Notes: a model not told the origin generated them from the letters alone. Shown: positions 20,588-30,806, counted from the first letter of the stretch. The stretch: DNA of 64,000 nucleotides from Kosakonia pseudosacchari (GCF_900184035.1 NZ_FXWP01000020.1:1-64000); one strand, 5' to 3'. A program made the numbers and translations.

Positions 20588-21211
20588 ATGTCAACGATTA
20601 TTATGGATTTATGCAGTTATACCCGGTTGGGATTAACAGGGTATCTGACAAGCCGGGGGGTTAAAAAACGAGATATCAACGACATCCAGACAGTTGATGA
20701 ACTCGAATCAGCTTGCGCCACACTTCAGCCAACCGTGGTGTTTATTAATGAGGACTGCTTTATTCATGACCCAAGCAGCAGTCAACATATAAAGCAAGTC
20801 ATTAATCAGCATCCCCGTACACTTTTTATCGTGTTTATGGCTATCGCCAATATCCACTTTGACGAATATCTTTTGGTTCGCAAAAACTTATTGATTAGTT
20901 CTAAATCAATCAAGCCTGAGTCGCTGGATAATATTCTGGGAGATTGTCTCAACAAAGAGAAAAAAAGCGTTGGGACCATTAACTTACCAACACTTTCACT
21001 AAGTCGTACCGAGTCCAGCATGTTGAAAATGTGGATGTCCGGGCAGGATACGATTCAAATCTCCGATCAGATGAATATTAAAGCGAAAACGGTATCATCA
21101 CATAAGGGTAATATTAAAAGAAAAATTAAAACGCATAATAAACAGGTTATATATCATGTAGTGCGGCTAACAGATAATGTTACCACGGGTATATTTGTTA
21201 ATATGCGTTGA
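20588..21211 (+). CDS. rcsA: capsule/biofilm regulator RcsA
   Basis: RcsA is an unstable LuxR-family auxiliary regulator that pairs with RcsB to activate colanic-acid capsule genes and repress flhDC. The 207-residue product has a degenerate receiver-like N-domain and a C-terminal LuxR helix-turn-helix ([20 protein letters not shown]...[15 protein letters not shown]). It is a Lon substrate in E. coli. It lies directly after fliR and before dsrB, the standard order. Its messenger's relation to dsrA (below) is also conserved. Confidence 0.96.
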   Translation: MSTIIMDLCSYTRLGLTGYLTSRGVKKRDINDIQTVDELESACATLQPTVVFINEDCFIHDPSSSQHIKQVINQHPRTLFIVFMAIANIHFDEYLLVRKNLLISSKSIKPESLDNILGDCLNKEKKSVGTINLPTLSLSRTESSMLKMWMSGQDTIQISDQMNIKAKTVSSHKGNIKRKIKTHNKQVIYHVVRLTDNVTTGIFVNMR

Positions 21212-21230
21212 GGCTGTTTTTATCCATTCA

Positions 21231-21252
21231 CCCTCCAGCCGGAGGGCGAAAT
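21231..21252. terminator. short hairpin between rcsA and dsrB
   Basis: CCCTCC-AGCC-GGAGGG (21231-21246) lies between the convergent rcsA and dsrB genes. No strong T tract on either strand, so termination here is only probable. Confidence 0.4.
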
Positions 21253-21253
21253 A

Positions 21254-21442
21254 TTAATCTGCAAGTTCTACAAATACGCCGTCCGGGTGGTCTTTTTCAT
21301 TAAAGAACCAAATCCCGAGCGGGTAATCTTCCAGTGAGACCAGGTACATCGTACCTTCATTAAACGCTTCGACAGCCAATACCACTCCCGGACGGCGTGG
21401 ACCCCCGTCCGTTTTGACCGTAACCCGATCGTTAACCTTCAT
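21254..21442 (-). CDS. dsrB: small protein DsrB
   Basis: A 62-residue protein ([20 protein letters not shown]...), nearly the same as E. coli DsrB. Its function is unknown; in E. coli its expression depends on RpoS. The GGAGGG site just before the start supports it. Convergent with rcsA, with dsrA and yodD beyond it. Confidence 0.93.
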   Translation of the reverse strand: MKVNDRVTVKTDGGPRRPGVVLAVEAFNEGTMYLVSLEDYPLGIWFFNEKDHPDGVFVELAD

Positions 21443-21569
21443 AAGTACCCTCCTCTCGCATTTACGCCAGTGTAGAACAAAACCGCTGCCCTGACAGCGT
21501 GCCTGCGTTTAGCTGGCGATTTTTTCTACCGACTATACTTAACACTGCATTTATGAAGGAGGTGACGGC

Positions 21570-21800
21570 GTGAAAACAGTCAAAGAGTATAGCGAGACCG
21601 CAAAGCGGGATGTGCATATCGATGTCGATGCCCTGCTGGCTGCGATTAACGAAATCAGCGAAAGCGAAGTGCATCGTGTCGACGACGAAGATGGCCAGCG
21701 CGTGAGCGTGGATGGTCGGGAATATCATACCTGGCGGGAACTGGCGGAAGCATTTGAACTGGACGTGCATGACTTCAGTATTACGGAGGCGAATCGCTGA
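21570..21800 (+). CDS. yodD: stress-induced small protein YodD
   Basis: A 76-residue acidic protein matching E. coli YodD along its length (KEYSETAKRDVHIDVDALLA, VDGREYHTWRELAEAFELD). It is reported as stress-induced; the molecular role is unknown. A strong AAGGAGGTG ribosome site precedes the start. Its 3' end meets the 3' end of dsrA on the other strand. Confidence 0.92.
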   Translation: MKTVKEYSETAKRDVHIDVDALLAAINEISESEVHRVDDEDGQRVSVDGREYHTWRELAEAFELDVHDFSITEANR

Positions 21801-21802
21801 AG

Positions 21803-21889
21803 AAAACATCCCGGCCGCCGAAACGGCCGGGACAAACTTGCTCTCGCAAGAAGCACTTAAAATTCGTACACCAGGGAATCTGATGTGGG
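21803..21889 (-). ncRNA. dsrA: DsrA regulatory small RNA
   Basis: On the minus strand this 87-base stretch follows E. coli DsrA. The first part CACATCAGATTCCCTGGTG forms stem 1. The middle part ACGAATTTTAAGTGCTTCTTG includes the segment that pairs with the rpoS leader and with hns. The end is a GC-rich terminator stem (CCCGGCC...GGCCGGG) and TTTT. Hfq-bound DsrA activates rpoS translation and represses hns. The terminator stem differs in sequence from E. coli but keeps the shape, as expected for compensatory change. Ends estimated by alignment from memory. Confidence 0.9.
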
Positions 21890-22022
21890 GACAACTTTAT
21901 AGACAAAACACCATCAAGACAAGAAATATCTATAAATCAATGAATTAGCACATACATCTGTATTCTACTGCATACAATGCGCGACAAAAGTCTCCCGACT
22001 CACACTGCCAAAGGAGCTCACT

Positions 22023-22853
22023 ATGCCGAGCCTGGACGACCCATTACTGATCTTTACTGACATAGAAGGGACACTGCTGGATAGCCATACCGGCGAATGG
22101 CAACCCGCTGCGGAGTGGCTTGCGCGTCTGCGCCAGCGGAAGATACCGGTGATCCTCTGTAGCAGCAAAACGGCGGCAGAGATGATCGCCATACAAAACC
22201 TTTTGCAACTGCAAGGCCTGCCCTTTATTGCCGAAAACGGCGCGGTGATTCAGTTAGATGAACACTGGCAGGATCATGACGACTATCCACGGATTATTAG
22301 CGGTTCCCCTCATGCGGAAATCGCCCGCGTGCTGACCCAATTACGCCAGAGCAATGGCTGGAAATTCACGACGTTTACAGAGCTGGATGAACATGTGCTG
22401 GCCGAGTTAACTGGCCTTACGCCTGCGCAGGCTAACCTCGCAAAGCTGCAGGAAGCCTCTGAAACGCTGATTTGGCGCGATAGCGACGAACGCATGGCTG
22501 CTTTTGATGATGCGCTGGCGCAGCTGGGGTTACGTGTTGTGCAGGGAGCACGATTCTGGCATGTGCTCGATGAGCGCGGCGGAAAAGATCAGGCCGTAAG
22601 CTGGCTGACCCGACAATATCGGCATTACCAGGGCAAACGCGCGGTTACGGTTGGGCTGGGCGATGGACCAAACGATGCACCGTTACTCGATAATGTCGAC
22701 TACGCCGTGGTGGTGAAAGGCCTTAATCGCCAGGGGGTAACGCTACGCCAGGATAGCCCGCCCCGGGTTTATCACACGCAACAAGAGGGAGCGGCGGGCT
22801 GGCGCGAAGGCCTGGATCATCTGTTTGGAATCTCATCCACTGAACAGACTTGA
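22023..22853 (+). CDS. yedP: mannosyl-3-phosphoglycerate phosphatase
   Basis: HAD-superfamily phosphatase of the MpgP/YedP family (276 residues). The nucleophile motif is [10 protein letters not shown] near residue 10, motif II is VILCSSKT, and the [13 protein letters not shown] motif binds magnesium. MpgP proteins dephosphorylate mannosyl-3-phosphoglycerate to mannosylglycerate; whether this cell makes that solute is not shown. The last 37 bases overlap the end of the convergent dgcQ gene. Confidence 0.9.
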   Translation: MPSLDDPLLIFTDIEGTLLDSHTGEWQPAAEWLARLRQRKIPVILCSSKTAAEMIAIQNLLQLQGLPFIAENGAVIQLDEHWQDHDDYPRIISGSPHAEIARVLTQLRQSNGWKFTTFTELDEHVLAELTGLTPAQANLAKLQEASETLIWRDSDERMAAFDDALAQLGLRVVQGARFWHVLDERGGKDQAVSWLTRQYRHYQGKRAVTVGLGDGPNDAPLLDNVDYAVVVKGLNRQGVTLRQDSPPRVYHTQQEGAAGWREGLDHLFGISSTEQT

Positions 22854-24514
22854 TTGCGACCATTGTTTTTTGCCAGGTATAAGCGGCTATCGGCAATGGA
22901 TTGCAGGTATTCAAAATCGTAATTGCCGCTTTCCTGCGCATCGCTGACCCCGAGGGAAACCGTGATGCGCAACGTCGTGCGCTTATGGATCAGGATCTCT
23001 TTACTTTCAATGCGCGAACGGATGTGTTCGGCAACCTGCACCGCCTGCTCAAGCGTGCTGCCTGGTAATAAAATACAGAACTCTTCACCGCCGACGCGCC
23101 CGGCAACATCCTGTTCTCTAATGGAGCTGCTGATAAGCCCGGCGGCGTGGGATAACACCAAATCGCCGGCCTGATGACCGAACTGATCGTTGACGCCCTT
23201 AAAATGGTCAATATCCAGCTGAATGACCGAGAAGGGTCGCCCCTGCGCCCGCGCCTCTTCAGATAACAGTTTCGCCTGCTCAAAGAACGATCCGCGATTA
23301 TAAAGGCGCGTCAGCGGGTCGAACCACGCCTGCCATTGCAGCGTGCGTTGCATACTATACAAGTTGGTCACCATTCTGCGGATCACCACCCAGGAAAAGA
23401 GCAGCATGCCGGTAAACAACACCCACAGCAGCGAGAGCGCGATGCTGATACGCCCGAAATCCCCGGAGATGCCTTCACGCAAAGAGTGAATACGCAGCAG
23501 GACGCCACCAAAATGTTTAAGCTTTTGCCAGCTCACATAGCGGGTGCCCAGGTTCAGGCCGCCAACGGTATCGCGAGTCAGTTCCGCTTGCAGCTTCGCC
23601 ACGTCAGCCTCGTCAAACTCGGCGCTGGCATCCTGTGGCGATTGGGTGCTGGTCAGCAGCCGGAAATGGTTATCGTAAAGCTGATATTCCCCGCCATCCT
23701 GCTGGAGCTGTTCACCAAGCAGTAGCGGCTTAATCGCGCTCAGCGGAAAGCTCATGACCAGCACGCCGTACCAGTAATGCTGATAATCAAGCGGCACACT
23801 GGCGGCGACGATATTGTCGCTTTCCGTGCTGTTAAAAAGCGTGAACCAGCGAACGCCACGCCCACGATTTTCCCGTAGCTGCTGGCCGCTAAACCAGGGG
23901 CGCGTTAATAAGCGGTAATAGGTGGAAATAATGTCCTGCTCACGCTCAATGGGGCGCGTGGAGAGGAAAAAACCGGCGCGCGAGAAATAATAGGCCTGAC
24001 GCGGCAACATGGCAGCCTCCGAGGAGAGGCGAAACAGGTAGCCAAGCTCCATTGCCGCCGTGAGTTCGTTGTGCAACCGCTCCTCGTCGCGACGCAGCAG
24101 CCCGCTCTGCTCAACTAAAGCGTCAGAAACGCCGTAAATGGGCAGCGTCCGGCTGTTATCCAGCCCGATCTGCCAGTAGGGTAAGGCGCGTTTACGATCA
24201 AACTCGCCCTGCACGGAATTTAATACTTCAAATCCCAACGGCTTTTGCAGTGCCGCCTGCATACCATTTCGGAAAAAGAGCAACCGGTCTACGCCGACCT
24301 GAATCTGCATATCCAGCGCATTGCTGACGTTTTCCAGCGCGCTACGCTGGCTGGCGACATACGCGCCTTGTAGCACAATCACTTCGCGCCAGGTCAAAAT
24401 CGTCGAACAGACCATGACGATCACAAAGCAAAGGTTAACCACCCGAGCCGGGACGAAATAGCGCTGTAGATGTTTGAACGGCCTGGGCTGTTTCACGACA
24501 CGATTCTGCCGCAC
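22817..24514 (-). CDS. dgcQ: membrane diguanylate cyclase DgcQ (YedQ)
   Basis: Makes cyclic di-GMP and in Salmonella and E. coli feeds cellulose control. The protein has an N-terminal membrane helix ([16 protein letters not shown]), a periplasmic CHASE7-type sensor domain, a second helix ([19 protein letters not shown]) and a GGDEF domain with active site RVGGEEFC. I start at the GTG at 24514, which has GGGAG five bases upstream and gives 565 residues, close to E. coli's 564. An in-frame TTG at 24589 lies inside the yodC terminator and is unlikely to be used. Convergent overlap of 37 bases with yedP. Confidence 0.92.
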   Translation of the reverse strand: MRQNRVVKQPRPFKHLQRYFVPARVVNLCFVIVMVCSTILTWREVIVLQGAYVASQRSALENVSNALDMQIQVGVDRLLFFRNGMQAALQKPLGFEVLNSVQGEFDRKRALPYWQIGLDNSRTLPIYGVSDALVEQSGLLRRDEERLHNELTAAMELGYLFRLSSEAAMLPRQAYYFSRAGFFLSTRPIEREQDIISTYYRLLTRPWFSGQQLRENRGRGVRWFTLFNSTESDNIVAASVPLDYQHYWYGVLVMSFPLSAIKPLLLGEQLQQDGGEYQLYDNHFRLLTSTQSPQDASAEFDEADVAKLQAELTRDTVGGLNLGTRYVSWQKLKHFGGVLLRIHSLREGISGDFGRISIALSLLWVLFTGMLLFSWVVIRRMVTNLYSMQRTLQWQAWFDPLTRLYNRGSFFEQAKLLSEEARAQGRPFSVIQLDIDHFKGVNDQFGHQAGDLVLSHAAGLISSSIREQDVAGRVGGEEFCILLPGSTLEQAVQVAEHIRSRIESKEILIHKRTTLRITVSLGVSDAQESGNYDFEYLQSIADSRLYLAKNNGRNQVCSVDEIPNR

Positions 24515-24574
24515 ACGGGCTCCCTGAGATATCTGTGAGTGCGCTTTCGCCCCGCTCGTGTTTAATCCGGCAAT

Positions 24575-24602
24575 AAAAACGCCCAGCAATGCCGGGCGTT
24601 TT
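24575..24602 (-). terminator. terminator of yodC
   Basis: AACGCCC and GGGCGTT pair around GGCATTGCT; on the minus strand the stem is followed by TTTTATTG. It lies 6 bases beyond the yodC stop. Confidence 0.85.
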
Positions 24603-24607
24603 AGTGG

Positions 24608-24790
24608 TTACGCTTCTTCGTGGATGCGCCGCCTGTCGCCAGGCATCAGCTCATCTTCACGAAAGGCTTCCCGTTTGACGCCGTAGCCGTCATACCAGCG
24701 GCACTCAACCATGCCGCTGGCATAACCGGTAACAATCATGAGCGGACCACCCTTTTTACTCTGCACTTCATCGCTGACCAAAAAGACCAT
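24608..24790 (-). CDS. yodC: small DUF2158 protein YodC
   Basis: A 60-residue protein matching E. coli YodC (SSGMVECRWYDGYGVKREAF-like segment near residues 23-44). Function unknown. The start at 24790 is preceded by CGGAGGC. It has its own terminator and stands between dgcQ and yedI. Confidence 0.9.
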   Translation of the reverse strand: MVFLVSDEVQSKKGGPLMIVTGYASGMVECRWYDGYGVKREAFREDELMPGDRRRIHEEA

Positions 24791-24869
24791 TCTTGCCTCC
24801 GGTATCAGGGCGAAACTTTTTCACCTTAGACGAAGTTGCTTAAATTTGCGTAATCCCTGTCGCGAGATT

Positions 24870-25781
24870 TTATTTTTCACCGCCACGTAAACGTTCCACT
24901 CCTTTCATTACCGCGACCACCACGGCACCAATCACAAAGCCCAGCACCAGGTTGGCCAGCATGGGAACCAGCGCCTGCAGCAGTGCAGGCTGGCTCGCGG
25001 CAAAATGCTCGATAGCATGATGTAACGGCGCAATGCCATGTACCACAATCCCGCCGCCAACCAGGAACATGGCCAGCGTACCGACCACAGACAGGAGCTT
25101 CATCAGCCAGGGCGCGGTGAATAACAACCCTTTCCCCAGCCCCTGCGCCAGAACGCCCGGTTTCTCTACCAGCCAGTAGCCCATATCATCGAGCTTCACG
25201 ATGATTCCCACCAACCCGTAAACACCAATAGTCACCAGCACCGCGATGCCCGACAGGATCAGCACCTGGTTCAGCAAAGGCGCATCGGCAACGATACCGA
25301 GCGTGATGGCGACAATCTCGGCAGAGAGAATAAAATCAGTGCGCACCGCGCCTTTAATTTTATCTTTCTCGAACTGCTGCGGATCTTGCGCTGCCAGCGC
25401 TTCCAGACGCTGCTGACGCGCCTCCGGGCTCTCTTTATGTTTACGCGCTGCAAACGTGTGCAGCACTTTTTCCACACCTTCAAAGCATAAAAACGCGCCG
25501 CCGAGCATCAGCAACGGTGTGATGGCCCAGGGGATAAAGGCGCTAATCAGTAACGCCAGCGGGACGAGAATCACTTTATTCAGCAGTGAGCCACGCGCGA
25601 CGCTCCACACCACCGGCAATTCGCGATTGGCGCGCACGCCGGTGACCTGTTGTGCGTTAAGCGAAAGATCGTCGCCCAGCACACCGGCGGTCTTTTTCGC
25701 CGCCAGTTTACCCATCACTGAAATATCATCCAGCAACGTCGCAATATCATCGAGTAATGTTAATAAACTACTTCCTGCCAA
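24870..25781 (-). CDS. yedI: DUF808 inner-membrane protein YedI
   Basis: A 303-residue polytopic membrane protein of the DUF808 family, function unknown. It begins [20 protein letters not shown] after the initiator and contains five or six hydrophobic segments, including the long Gly-rich [18 protein letters not shown] helix near residue 240. The start codon is TTG at 25781, with AAGGAAG upstream; E. coli yedI also appears to use an unusual start. Divergent from yedA. Confidence 0.88.
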   Translation of the reverse strand: MAGSSLLTLLDDIATLLDDISVMGKLAAKKTAGVLGDDLSLNAQQVTGVRANRELPVVWSVARGSLLNKVILVPLALLISAFIPWAITPLLMLGGAFLCFEGVEKVLHTFAARKHKESPEARQQRLEALAAQDPQQFEKDKIKGAVRTDFILSAEIVAITLGIVADAPLLNQVLILSGIAVLVTIGVYGLVGIIVKLDDMGYWLVEKPGVLAQGLGKGLLFTAPWLMKLLSVVGTLAMFLVGGGIVVHGIAPLHHAIEHFAASQPALLQALVPMLANLVLGFVIGAVVVAVMKGVERLRGGEK

Positions 25782-25957
25782 AATGTCTTCCTTTTAAATT
25801 TATGGTGTAACGCTTCTCAGTATGATGGAAAAAGCGCGGGACGAAAATCACCTCTTACAGTCAACAAAAATTTAACACTTCTTATGCAATTAACCACTCG
25901 CCAGGCCGATAGTTTTAACGTTTACTATAAGCCTCTTATCTTTTGCCGTGGTGGGTT

Positions 25958-26869
25958 ATGCGTTTCAGGCAAGTTTTACCGCTTATTGGCGCGCTTTTCG
26001 CGCTCTATATTATCTGGGGTTCCACGTACTTTGTTATTCGCATTGGCGTTGAAAGCTGGCCACCGTTTATGCTGGCCGGTACACGCTTTTTATCTGCGGG
26101 CGTCCTTCTGATTGGCGTCTTATTACTGACCGGCCATAAATTGCCACCGCTGCGCCCGATGCTTAATGCCGCGCTGATTGGCGTGCTGCTGCTGGCGGTG
26201 GGCAACGGGTTTGTGACCGTCGCGGAACACCAAAATGTGCCCTCGGGTATTGCCGCGGTTGTTGTGGCGACCGTTCCGCTTTTTACCTTATGTTTCAGTC
26301 ACTTTTTCGGCATTAAGACACGAAAACTTGAGTGGTTTGGCATTGCCATTGGTCTGGCAGGCATTGTTTTACTTAATAGCGGCGGGAATTTAAGCGGTAA
26401 TCCGTGGGGCGCTGTGTTGATTCTGGTCGGTTCGCTAAGCTGGGCATTTGGTTCGGTATACGGTTCGCGCATTGAGCTGCCGGGCGGCATGATGGCGGGC
26501 GCAATCGAAATGCTGGCCGCAGGCATTGTGTTGTTAGCGGCGTCGGCATTAAGCGGCGAGCGCCTTAGCGCAGTACCGCCACTTTCCGGTTTCTTCGCCG
26601 TCGGTTATCTGGCGCTGTTTGGCTCTATTATCGCTATCAATGCCTATATGTACCTGATCCGCAACGTCTCGCCTGCCGTTGCCACCAGCTATGCGTATGT
26701 CAATCCGGTTGTCGCTGTGCTGCTTGGCACAAGTTTTGGCGGGGAACATCTCTCCCCCGTGGAGTGGCTGGCGTTGGGCATTATTATTATGGCAGTGGTA
26801 CTGGTGACGCTGGGTAAATACCTCTTTCCGGCGCGCCCGGTAGTTACGCCTTGCGAGGCAGAGAAGTAA
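25958..26869 (+). CDS. yedA: EamA/DMT-family transporter YedA
   Basis: Ten-helix drug/metabolite-superfamily permease (303 residues) with two EamA repeats, for example IWGSTYFVIRIGVESWPPFM and SWAFGSVYGSRI. Probably an exporter of small metabolites; substrate not established. The ATG at 25958 (MRFRQVLPLIGALFALYIIW) matches the E. coli start. Its last 26 bases overlap the convergent vsr gene. Confidence 0.92.
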   Translation: MRFRQVLPLIGALFALYIIWGSTYFVIRIGVESWPPFMLAGTRFLSAGVLLIGVLLLTGHKLPPLRPMLNAALIGVLLLAVGNGFVTVAEHQNVPSGIAAVVVATVPLFTLCFSHFFGIKTRKLEWFGIAIGLAGIVLLNSGGNLSGNPWGAVLILVGSLSWAFGSVYGSRIELPGGMMAGAIEMLAAGIVLLAASALSGERLSAVPPLSGFFAVGYLALFGSIIAINAYMYLIRNVSPAVATSYAYVNPVVAVLLGTSFGGEHLSPVEWLALGIIIMAVVLVTLGKYLFPARPVVTPCEAEK

Positions 26870-27338
26870 CCGGCATCGCATGAATCCCCTGAGTGTCGAT
26901 CTGCGCAGTCTGTTGCCCTTCGCAGATCCACTCTTCCAGCCGTTCACATAGCGCCTCATCGCCGAGTTTTAACCGTCCCCGCAGCGCACACTCCCAGACC
27001 ACCAGCACTCGCCAGCCCTGTTCGAGCAACAACGCCGTGTCGCGCGCATCGCGTTCCACGTTTTTGCCAATCTTCGCCAGCCAGAAATCCGTGCGCGTGG
27101 CAGGCACTTTGAACAGGTAACAGGAGTGGTGATGCCAGAAACAACCGTGGGTAAAGATAACGCAGCGATACTCGTCGAGCACAAAATCAGGTCGCCCCGG
27201 CAAGGCGGCGTCCTGGACACGAAAATTGAGTTCCAGTGAAACAAGACACGCGGCAAGCCGCTTTTCGATCGCCGTATCCTTTGTGCCGATGGCGCGCATA
27301 TTTTTACTGCGCGTTGCTTTATCATGCACATCCGCCAT
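26844..27338 (-). CDS. vsr: very short patch repair endonuclease Vsr
   Basis: Vsr nicks next to T:G mismatches that arise when 5-methylcytosine in Dcm sites deaminates. The 164-residue product is family-like: MADVHDKATRSKNMRAI at the N-terminus, the catalytic-region PGRPDFVLDEYRCVIFTHGCFWHHH and the WECALRGR motif. In E. coli vsr overlaps the 3' end of dcm. Here the gene upstream is yedJ, only 12 bases away, and dcm is missing. The C-terminus is extended relative to E. coli (about 156). Confidence 0.95.
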   Translation of the reverse strand: MADVHDKATRSKNMRAIGTKDTAIEKRLAACLVSLELNFRVQDAALPGRPDFVLDEYRCVIFTHGCFWHHHSCYLFKVPATRTDFWLAKIGKNVERDARDTALLLEQGWRVLVVWECALRGRLKLGDEALCERLEEWICEGQQTAQIDTQGIHAMPVTSLPRKA

Positions 27339-27350
27339 CGCGCGTCTCCC

Positions 27351-28049
27351 TCAGGTCAGATGAAAACTGAAGCGGCGCAGCACCGCTTCATCAACGCGCT
27401 GGTGATCACCTTGCAGTTCGGCGCTGAGCTTCGCCATAAAGTGCACCAAAAAATCCGCGTTGTGTTCGGCGAGTTTACGCCCTTGTTCAGTCTGCATGGT
27501 GGCGGGTAATTTCAGCAACTTGCAGCGAAAATGATCGAGAGCGAAGGCTTTATCATCCAGTTCGCGTTCGGCGGCAAACGGATCTTCACCATCGAATAAG
27601 GCCGCGCCCATCAAGCCAGAAACGGCAAAGACGCGCGCCAGACCAATCGCCCCCAGTGATTCGAGCCGATCGGCATCCTGAACAATTTTCGCCTCCAGCG
27701 TTTGCGGCGCAATACCCGCGCTGAAGCTGTGCGCTTCAATAGCATGGCGCACGCCAGCCACGGCGTGTTGCGGGAAATCAGGAAAATCGCTTGCGAGAAT
27801 AGCCGCCGTTTTTTCTGCCGCCATTACTGAGGATTGGTGACGCTGCGGGTGATTTTTGGCAAAACTCACGATGTCGTGGAAATAACAGGCGGTCAGCACC
27901 ACCAGCGCGTCAACCTGCTGGCCCTGCATGAGCGTTTGTGCCGTTTTCCAGACCCGGCGAAAGTGTGAAACATCATGCGCGGCGTCGCCGTGGTTAAAAT
28001 GCTGAGAAATCCATTGGTCAAAACGGTGCTGCCAGTCGATTACATTCAT
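27351..28049 (-). CDS. yedJ: HD-domain phosphohydrolase YedJ
   Basis: A 232-residue HD-superfamily protein. Metal ligands: H in [10 protein letters not shown], the HD pair in ACYFHDIV and D in [14 protein letters not shown]. Likely a metal-dependent phosphohydrolase acting on a nucleotide or similar; substrate unknown. It is followed after 12 bases by vsr, so the two are likely co-transcribed in the absence of dcm. Confidence 0.9.
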   Translation of the reverse strand: MNVIDWQHRFDQWISQHFNHGDAAHDVSHFRRVWKTAQTLMQGQQVDALVVLTACYFHDIVSFAKNHPQRHQSSVMAAEKTAAILASDFPDFPQHAVAGVRHAIEAHSFSAGIAPQTLEAKIVQDADRLESLGAIGLARVFAVSGLMGAALFDGEDPFAAERELDDKAFALDHFRCKLLKLPATMQTEQGRKLAEHNADFLVHFMAKLSAELQGDHQRVDEAVLRRFSFHLT

Positions 28050-28073
28050 TCTTGTTCCCGTTAATGTACTGTT

Positions 28074-28355
28074 TCAGGCATCCGGATCCTGCGGACGCGT
28101 GTACCAGGCAATAGCGCCAAGTATCACCCCCACGACGGCTAAAACCAGCACGCCAAAAAGCGAGTTCAGCCAGTCACCTGTCGCAGTTCCCACAGTGCCA
28201 GTATTAAACCCGACCGGCAAATTTGTCTGGCTGACTGGCCAGATATCGTTTAGCACAGTCCAGATAAAATAGACGCAGAAAATCCAGAACACCCACAGTG
28301 CCAGTTTGCCACCGAAGCTGCGAACCGCTTTATCGTCCATAATGGTTTTCCGCAT
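28074..28355 (-). CDS. small inner-membrane protein, unknown function
   Basis: A 93-residue protein with two hydrophobic helices (LWVFWIFCVYFIWTVL near 20-35 and FGVLVLAVVGVILGAIAWY near 67-85) joined by a Gly/Thr-rich loop. Position next to yedJ corresponds to yedR of E. coli, but I could not confirm homology. An ATG five codons downstream (MDDKAVRSF) is an alternative start. Confidence 0.6.
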   Translation of the reverse strand: MRKTIMDDKAVRSFGGKLALWVFWIFCVYFIWTVLNDIWPVSQTNLPVGFNTGTVGTATGDWLNSLFGVLVLAVVGVILGAIAWYTRPQDPDA

Positions 28356-28737
28356 GGGTTAAGGGAGGAAAGGAATGAAATTGTCCCAGCATAAATGTGA
28401 CAACGCTCTCATCATATCGTCTGGTGATTAATTTTAAAGATATATCAGCGAGACTGATGAGTCCCCTCACCCGCAACGGCCACAGACCGCGAAAGAGAGT
28501 GCCACGTGTCAATGACAAACAGACGTAACGGGATAAAAAATAATAAGAAAAAGTGGAATGAGTGCGCTTGCGATGACATTTCCAGGCCAGGACGAAACGC
28601 TACAAAAATTAATGATAAAAGGGGCAATCATTTCTATCAATTATGTTAAGAAAAGGTTATAAAATGTGCAAATGCAAGAGTGGAAAAGCAACTGTGACGG
28701 GAGTCGTTGAAAGCGAAGCGCGTAACTGTTTGAATAA
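28356..28737. other. intergenic stretch before serU, no gene seen
   Basis: About 380 bases between the small membrane protein and serU. Short frames here are low quality and unsupported by ribosome sites. In E. coli the RseX small RNA lies near this position; I could not recognise it here. Confidence 0.5.
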
Positions 28738-28827
28738 TGGCGGAGAGAGGGGGATTTGAACCCCCGGTTGAGTTGCCCCAACTACGGTTTTCGAGACCGT
28801 CCCGTTCAGCCGCTCCGGCATCTCTCC
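28738..28827 (-). tRNA. serU: tRNA-Ser (anticodon CGA)
   Basis: A 90-base class II tRNA including the encoded CCA. Acceptor GGAGAGA pairs with TCTCTCC; the anticodon loop CTCGAAA gives CGA; a long variable arm (TTGGGGCAACTCAA) marks tRNA-Ser; the T-arm is GGTTCAAATCC. The same tRNA, serU, is next to mtfA in E. coli. Confidence 0.97.
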
Positions 28828-28920
28828 GTTCAGATGGTTGCCATGATGCCAGGTAATTTGGCATTTTAACAGACCCTGTCCCGTTAATTTGGTTCAAGTG
28901 GCGAGTTTGCGAGCAAAACG

Positions 28921-29718
28921 ATGATTAAGTGGCCCTGGAAGACAAGGGAATCTGCCGAAGGCGCAGAATACCCCTGGGAAGAAGCGTTAAATGCCCCCGT
29001 GTTAGCAAATTTGTCGTCGGAGGAACAGGAGAAACTTGTTCATCTGGCTGAGCGCTTTTTGCAGCAAAAACGCCTGGTTCCGTTGCAAGGATTCGATTTA
29101 GATGCGCTGAAAAGCGCGCGCATCGGCTTACTGTTTTGCCTGCCGGTGCTGGAGCTTGGCCTTGAATGGCTGGATGGCTTCCACGAAGTGCTGATCTACC
29201 CGGCGCCGTTTGTTGTTGATGACGAGTGGGAAGACGACATTGGTCTGGTGCACAACCAGCGCGTGGTTCAGTCCGGGCAGAGCTGGCAACAAGGCCCTAT
29301 TATCCTTAACTGGCTGGATATTCAGGACTCGTTTGACGCTTCCGGCTTTAATCTCATTATTCATGAAGTGGCGCATAAACTGGATACGCGCAACGGCGAT
29401 CGCGCCAGCGGCATTCCGCTGATTCCGCTGCGTGAAGTGGCAGGCTGGGAACACGATCTGCGCGCTGCGATGGACAACATTCAGGATGAAATCGATCTGG
29501 TTGGCGAAAGCGCGGCCAGCATCGACGCCTACGCGGCAACCGATCCGGCAGAGTGTTTCGCCGTACTGTCAGAGTATTTCTTTAGCGCACCAGAGCTGTT
29601 CGCTCCCCGCTTCCCGGCGCTATGGCAGCGCTTCTGCCATTTCTATGGGCAGGATCCGCTAAGCCGTTTGCGCGGGCAGGCAGGCTGCGATAACGACAGT
29701 ACACGGCAGGTACATTAA
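28921..29718 (+). CDS. mtfA: Mlc titration factor MtfA, zinc peptidase
   Basis: MtfA binds the glucose repressor Mlc, relieving repression of ptsG, and is itself an aminopeptidase-like zinc protein. The 265-residue product equals the E. coli length. The zinc motif is H148-E-V-A-H152 in [15 protein letters not shown], with a third ligand expected in [12 protein letters not shown]. Located between serU and the first tRNA-Asn, as in E. coli. Confidence 0.95.
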   Translation: MIKWPWKTRESAEGAEYPWEEALNAPVLANLSSEEQEKLVHLAERFLQQKRLVPLQGFDLDALKSARIGLLFCLPVLELGLEWLDGFHEVLIYPAPFVVDDEWEDDIGLVHNQRVVQSGQSWQQGPIILNWLDIQDSFDASGFNLIIHEVAHKLDTRNGDRASGIPLIPLREVAGWEHDLRAAMDNIQDEIDLVGESAASIDAYAATDPAECFAVLSEYFFSAPELFAPRFPALWQRFCHFYGQDPLSRLRGQAGCDNDSTRQVH

Positions 29719-29770
29719 AACGCCGCCTGTGTTTTAATTCGCCAATTGAATCAGTGTGTTAAATTTAGTG

Positions 29771-29799
29771 TTGACACTCAAGTACGGGGCCAGTAGTAT
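29771..29799 (+). promoter_or_regulatory. sigma70 promoter of tRNA-Asn copy 1
   Basis: TTGACA (29771-29776), 17 bases, TAGTAT (29794-29799), then a GC-rich discriminator (GCGCCCC), the pattern of stringently controlled stable-RNA promoters. Confidence 0.88.
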
Positions 29800-29817
29800 G
29801 CGCCCCGTTCACACGAT

Positions 29818-29893
29818 TCCTCTGTAGTTCAGTCGGTAGAACGGCGGACTGTTAATCCGTATGTCACTGGTTCGAGTCCAGTCAGAGGAGCCA
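29818..29893 (+). tRNA. asnT: tRNA-Asn (GTT), copy 1
   Basis: 76 bases with encoded CCA; cloverleaf with anticodon GTT in CTGTTAATC. Identical in sequence to the three other copies at 38065, 47742 and 49540. By position after mtfA this is asnT, which in other enterobacteria is an integration site for genomic islands such as the yersiniabactin island. Confidence 0.97.
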
Positions 29894-29901
29894 GATTATG
29901 A

Positions 29902-29930
29902 AAAGCCTGCTTTTAAGCAGGCTTTTTGCT
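29902..29930 (+). terminator. terminator of tRNA-Asn copy 1
   Basis: AGCCTGCT / AGCAGGCT stem with a 4-base loop followed by TTTTTGCTTTT. The same stem follows each of the four tRNA-Asn copies. Confidence 0.9.
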
Positions 29931-30026
29931 TTTCAGGCCAGCCAGCTGGCCGCCGCCTTCCCTTCAGCCCTTCCTTCTCTTTTCTGCACAGCAGGCGACC
30001 TGATTAACGCGCAATGCCCGTCATGA

Positions 30027-30806
30027 TTAGGCGGTGGGTACTGTGCCGCCATCGATAACGTGCTCTGTTCCTGTGATCGCCGCCGCACAGGATGAAGCGA
30101 GGAACACAATGAGACTGGCCACTTCCGCCGGTTTTGATGGACGCCCCAGCGGGATGCCGCCAAGCGAATCCATGATGATTTTCTTACCACCTTCGTAATC
30201 CGTTCCCGCCTGGCGCGCCAGCCGTTCGGCCAGCGCGACGGAGGCTTCGGTTTCGATCCAGCCGGGTGCGACACGCAGCACGCGGATCCCTTTTGGTGAC
30301 ACCTCTTTTGACAGGCTTTTACTGTAGGTCGAGAGGGCGGCCTTAGCCGCGGCATACGCGGTTGTCGATTCCGGCAACGGCAGTTCGCGCTGAATAGAGG
30401 TGACATGAATAATGACCCCGGTCCCCTGCGCGAGCATACCGGGTAACAGTGCTCTGTCGAGCCGGACCGCAGGCAGCAGATTAAGGTTCAGTTCCTGTTG
30501 CCACTCCTCTTCGCCCAGCGCGGCGAAACCGCCACCGGGCGCTGTCGAGCCACCAACAACGTGAACAATAATGTCAACGCCGCCAAAGTGGCTCTGCACT
30601 GCCTGCGCGACGCGCTGACAACCGTCAACCGTTGTCAGATCGGCCGCCACAAAGTGATCCGCTAACGATTCTTCAGGCTGGATTCGCGCAGTGGTTAACA
30701 CTTTTGCCCCCTCGTCATGAAACAGGCCAACAACCGCCTTTCCGACGCCCTTCGTGCCCGCCGTGACCAGAACGCGTTTTCCTTGTAAGTTCAGATTCAT
30801 GCTCAT
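30027..30806 (-). CDS. short-chain dehydrogenase/reductase
   Basis: A 259-residue classical SDR. Cofactor motif [11 protein letters not shown] near residue 15 (usually TGxxxGIG; here with Lys), NNAG-region equivalent HVVGGS, and catalytic Ser-Tyr-Lys in VTSIQ...[10 protein letters not shown]. Substrate unknown. Its start overlaps the end of the SnoaL-like gene (TAATGA), and the pair is divergent from an HxlR regulator. Confidence 0.85.
   Translation of the reverse strand: MSMNLNLQGKRVLVTAGTKGVGKAVVGLFHDEGAKVLTTARIQPEESLADHFVAADLTTVDGCQRVAQAVQSHFGGVDIIVHVVGGSTAPGGGFAALGEEEWQQELNLNLLPAVRLDRALLPGMLAQGTGVIIHVTSIQRELPLPESTTAYAAAKAALSTYSKSLSKEVSPKGIRVLRVAPGWIETEASVALAERLARQAGTDYEGGKKIIMDSLGGIPLGRPSKPAEVASLIVFLASSCAAAITGTEHVIDGGTVPTA

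Noticed and set aside
24515..24589. Upstream TTG start for dgcQ
   Set aside because: It would put the start inside the yodC terminator stem and add 25 residues not expected in the family; the GTG at 24514 has a good ribosome site.
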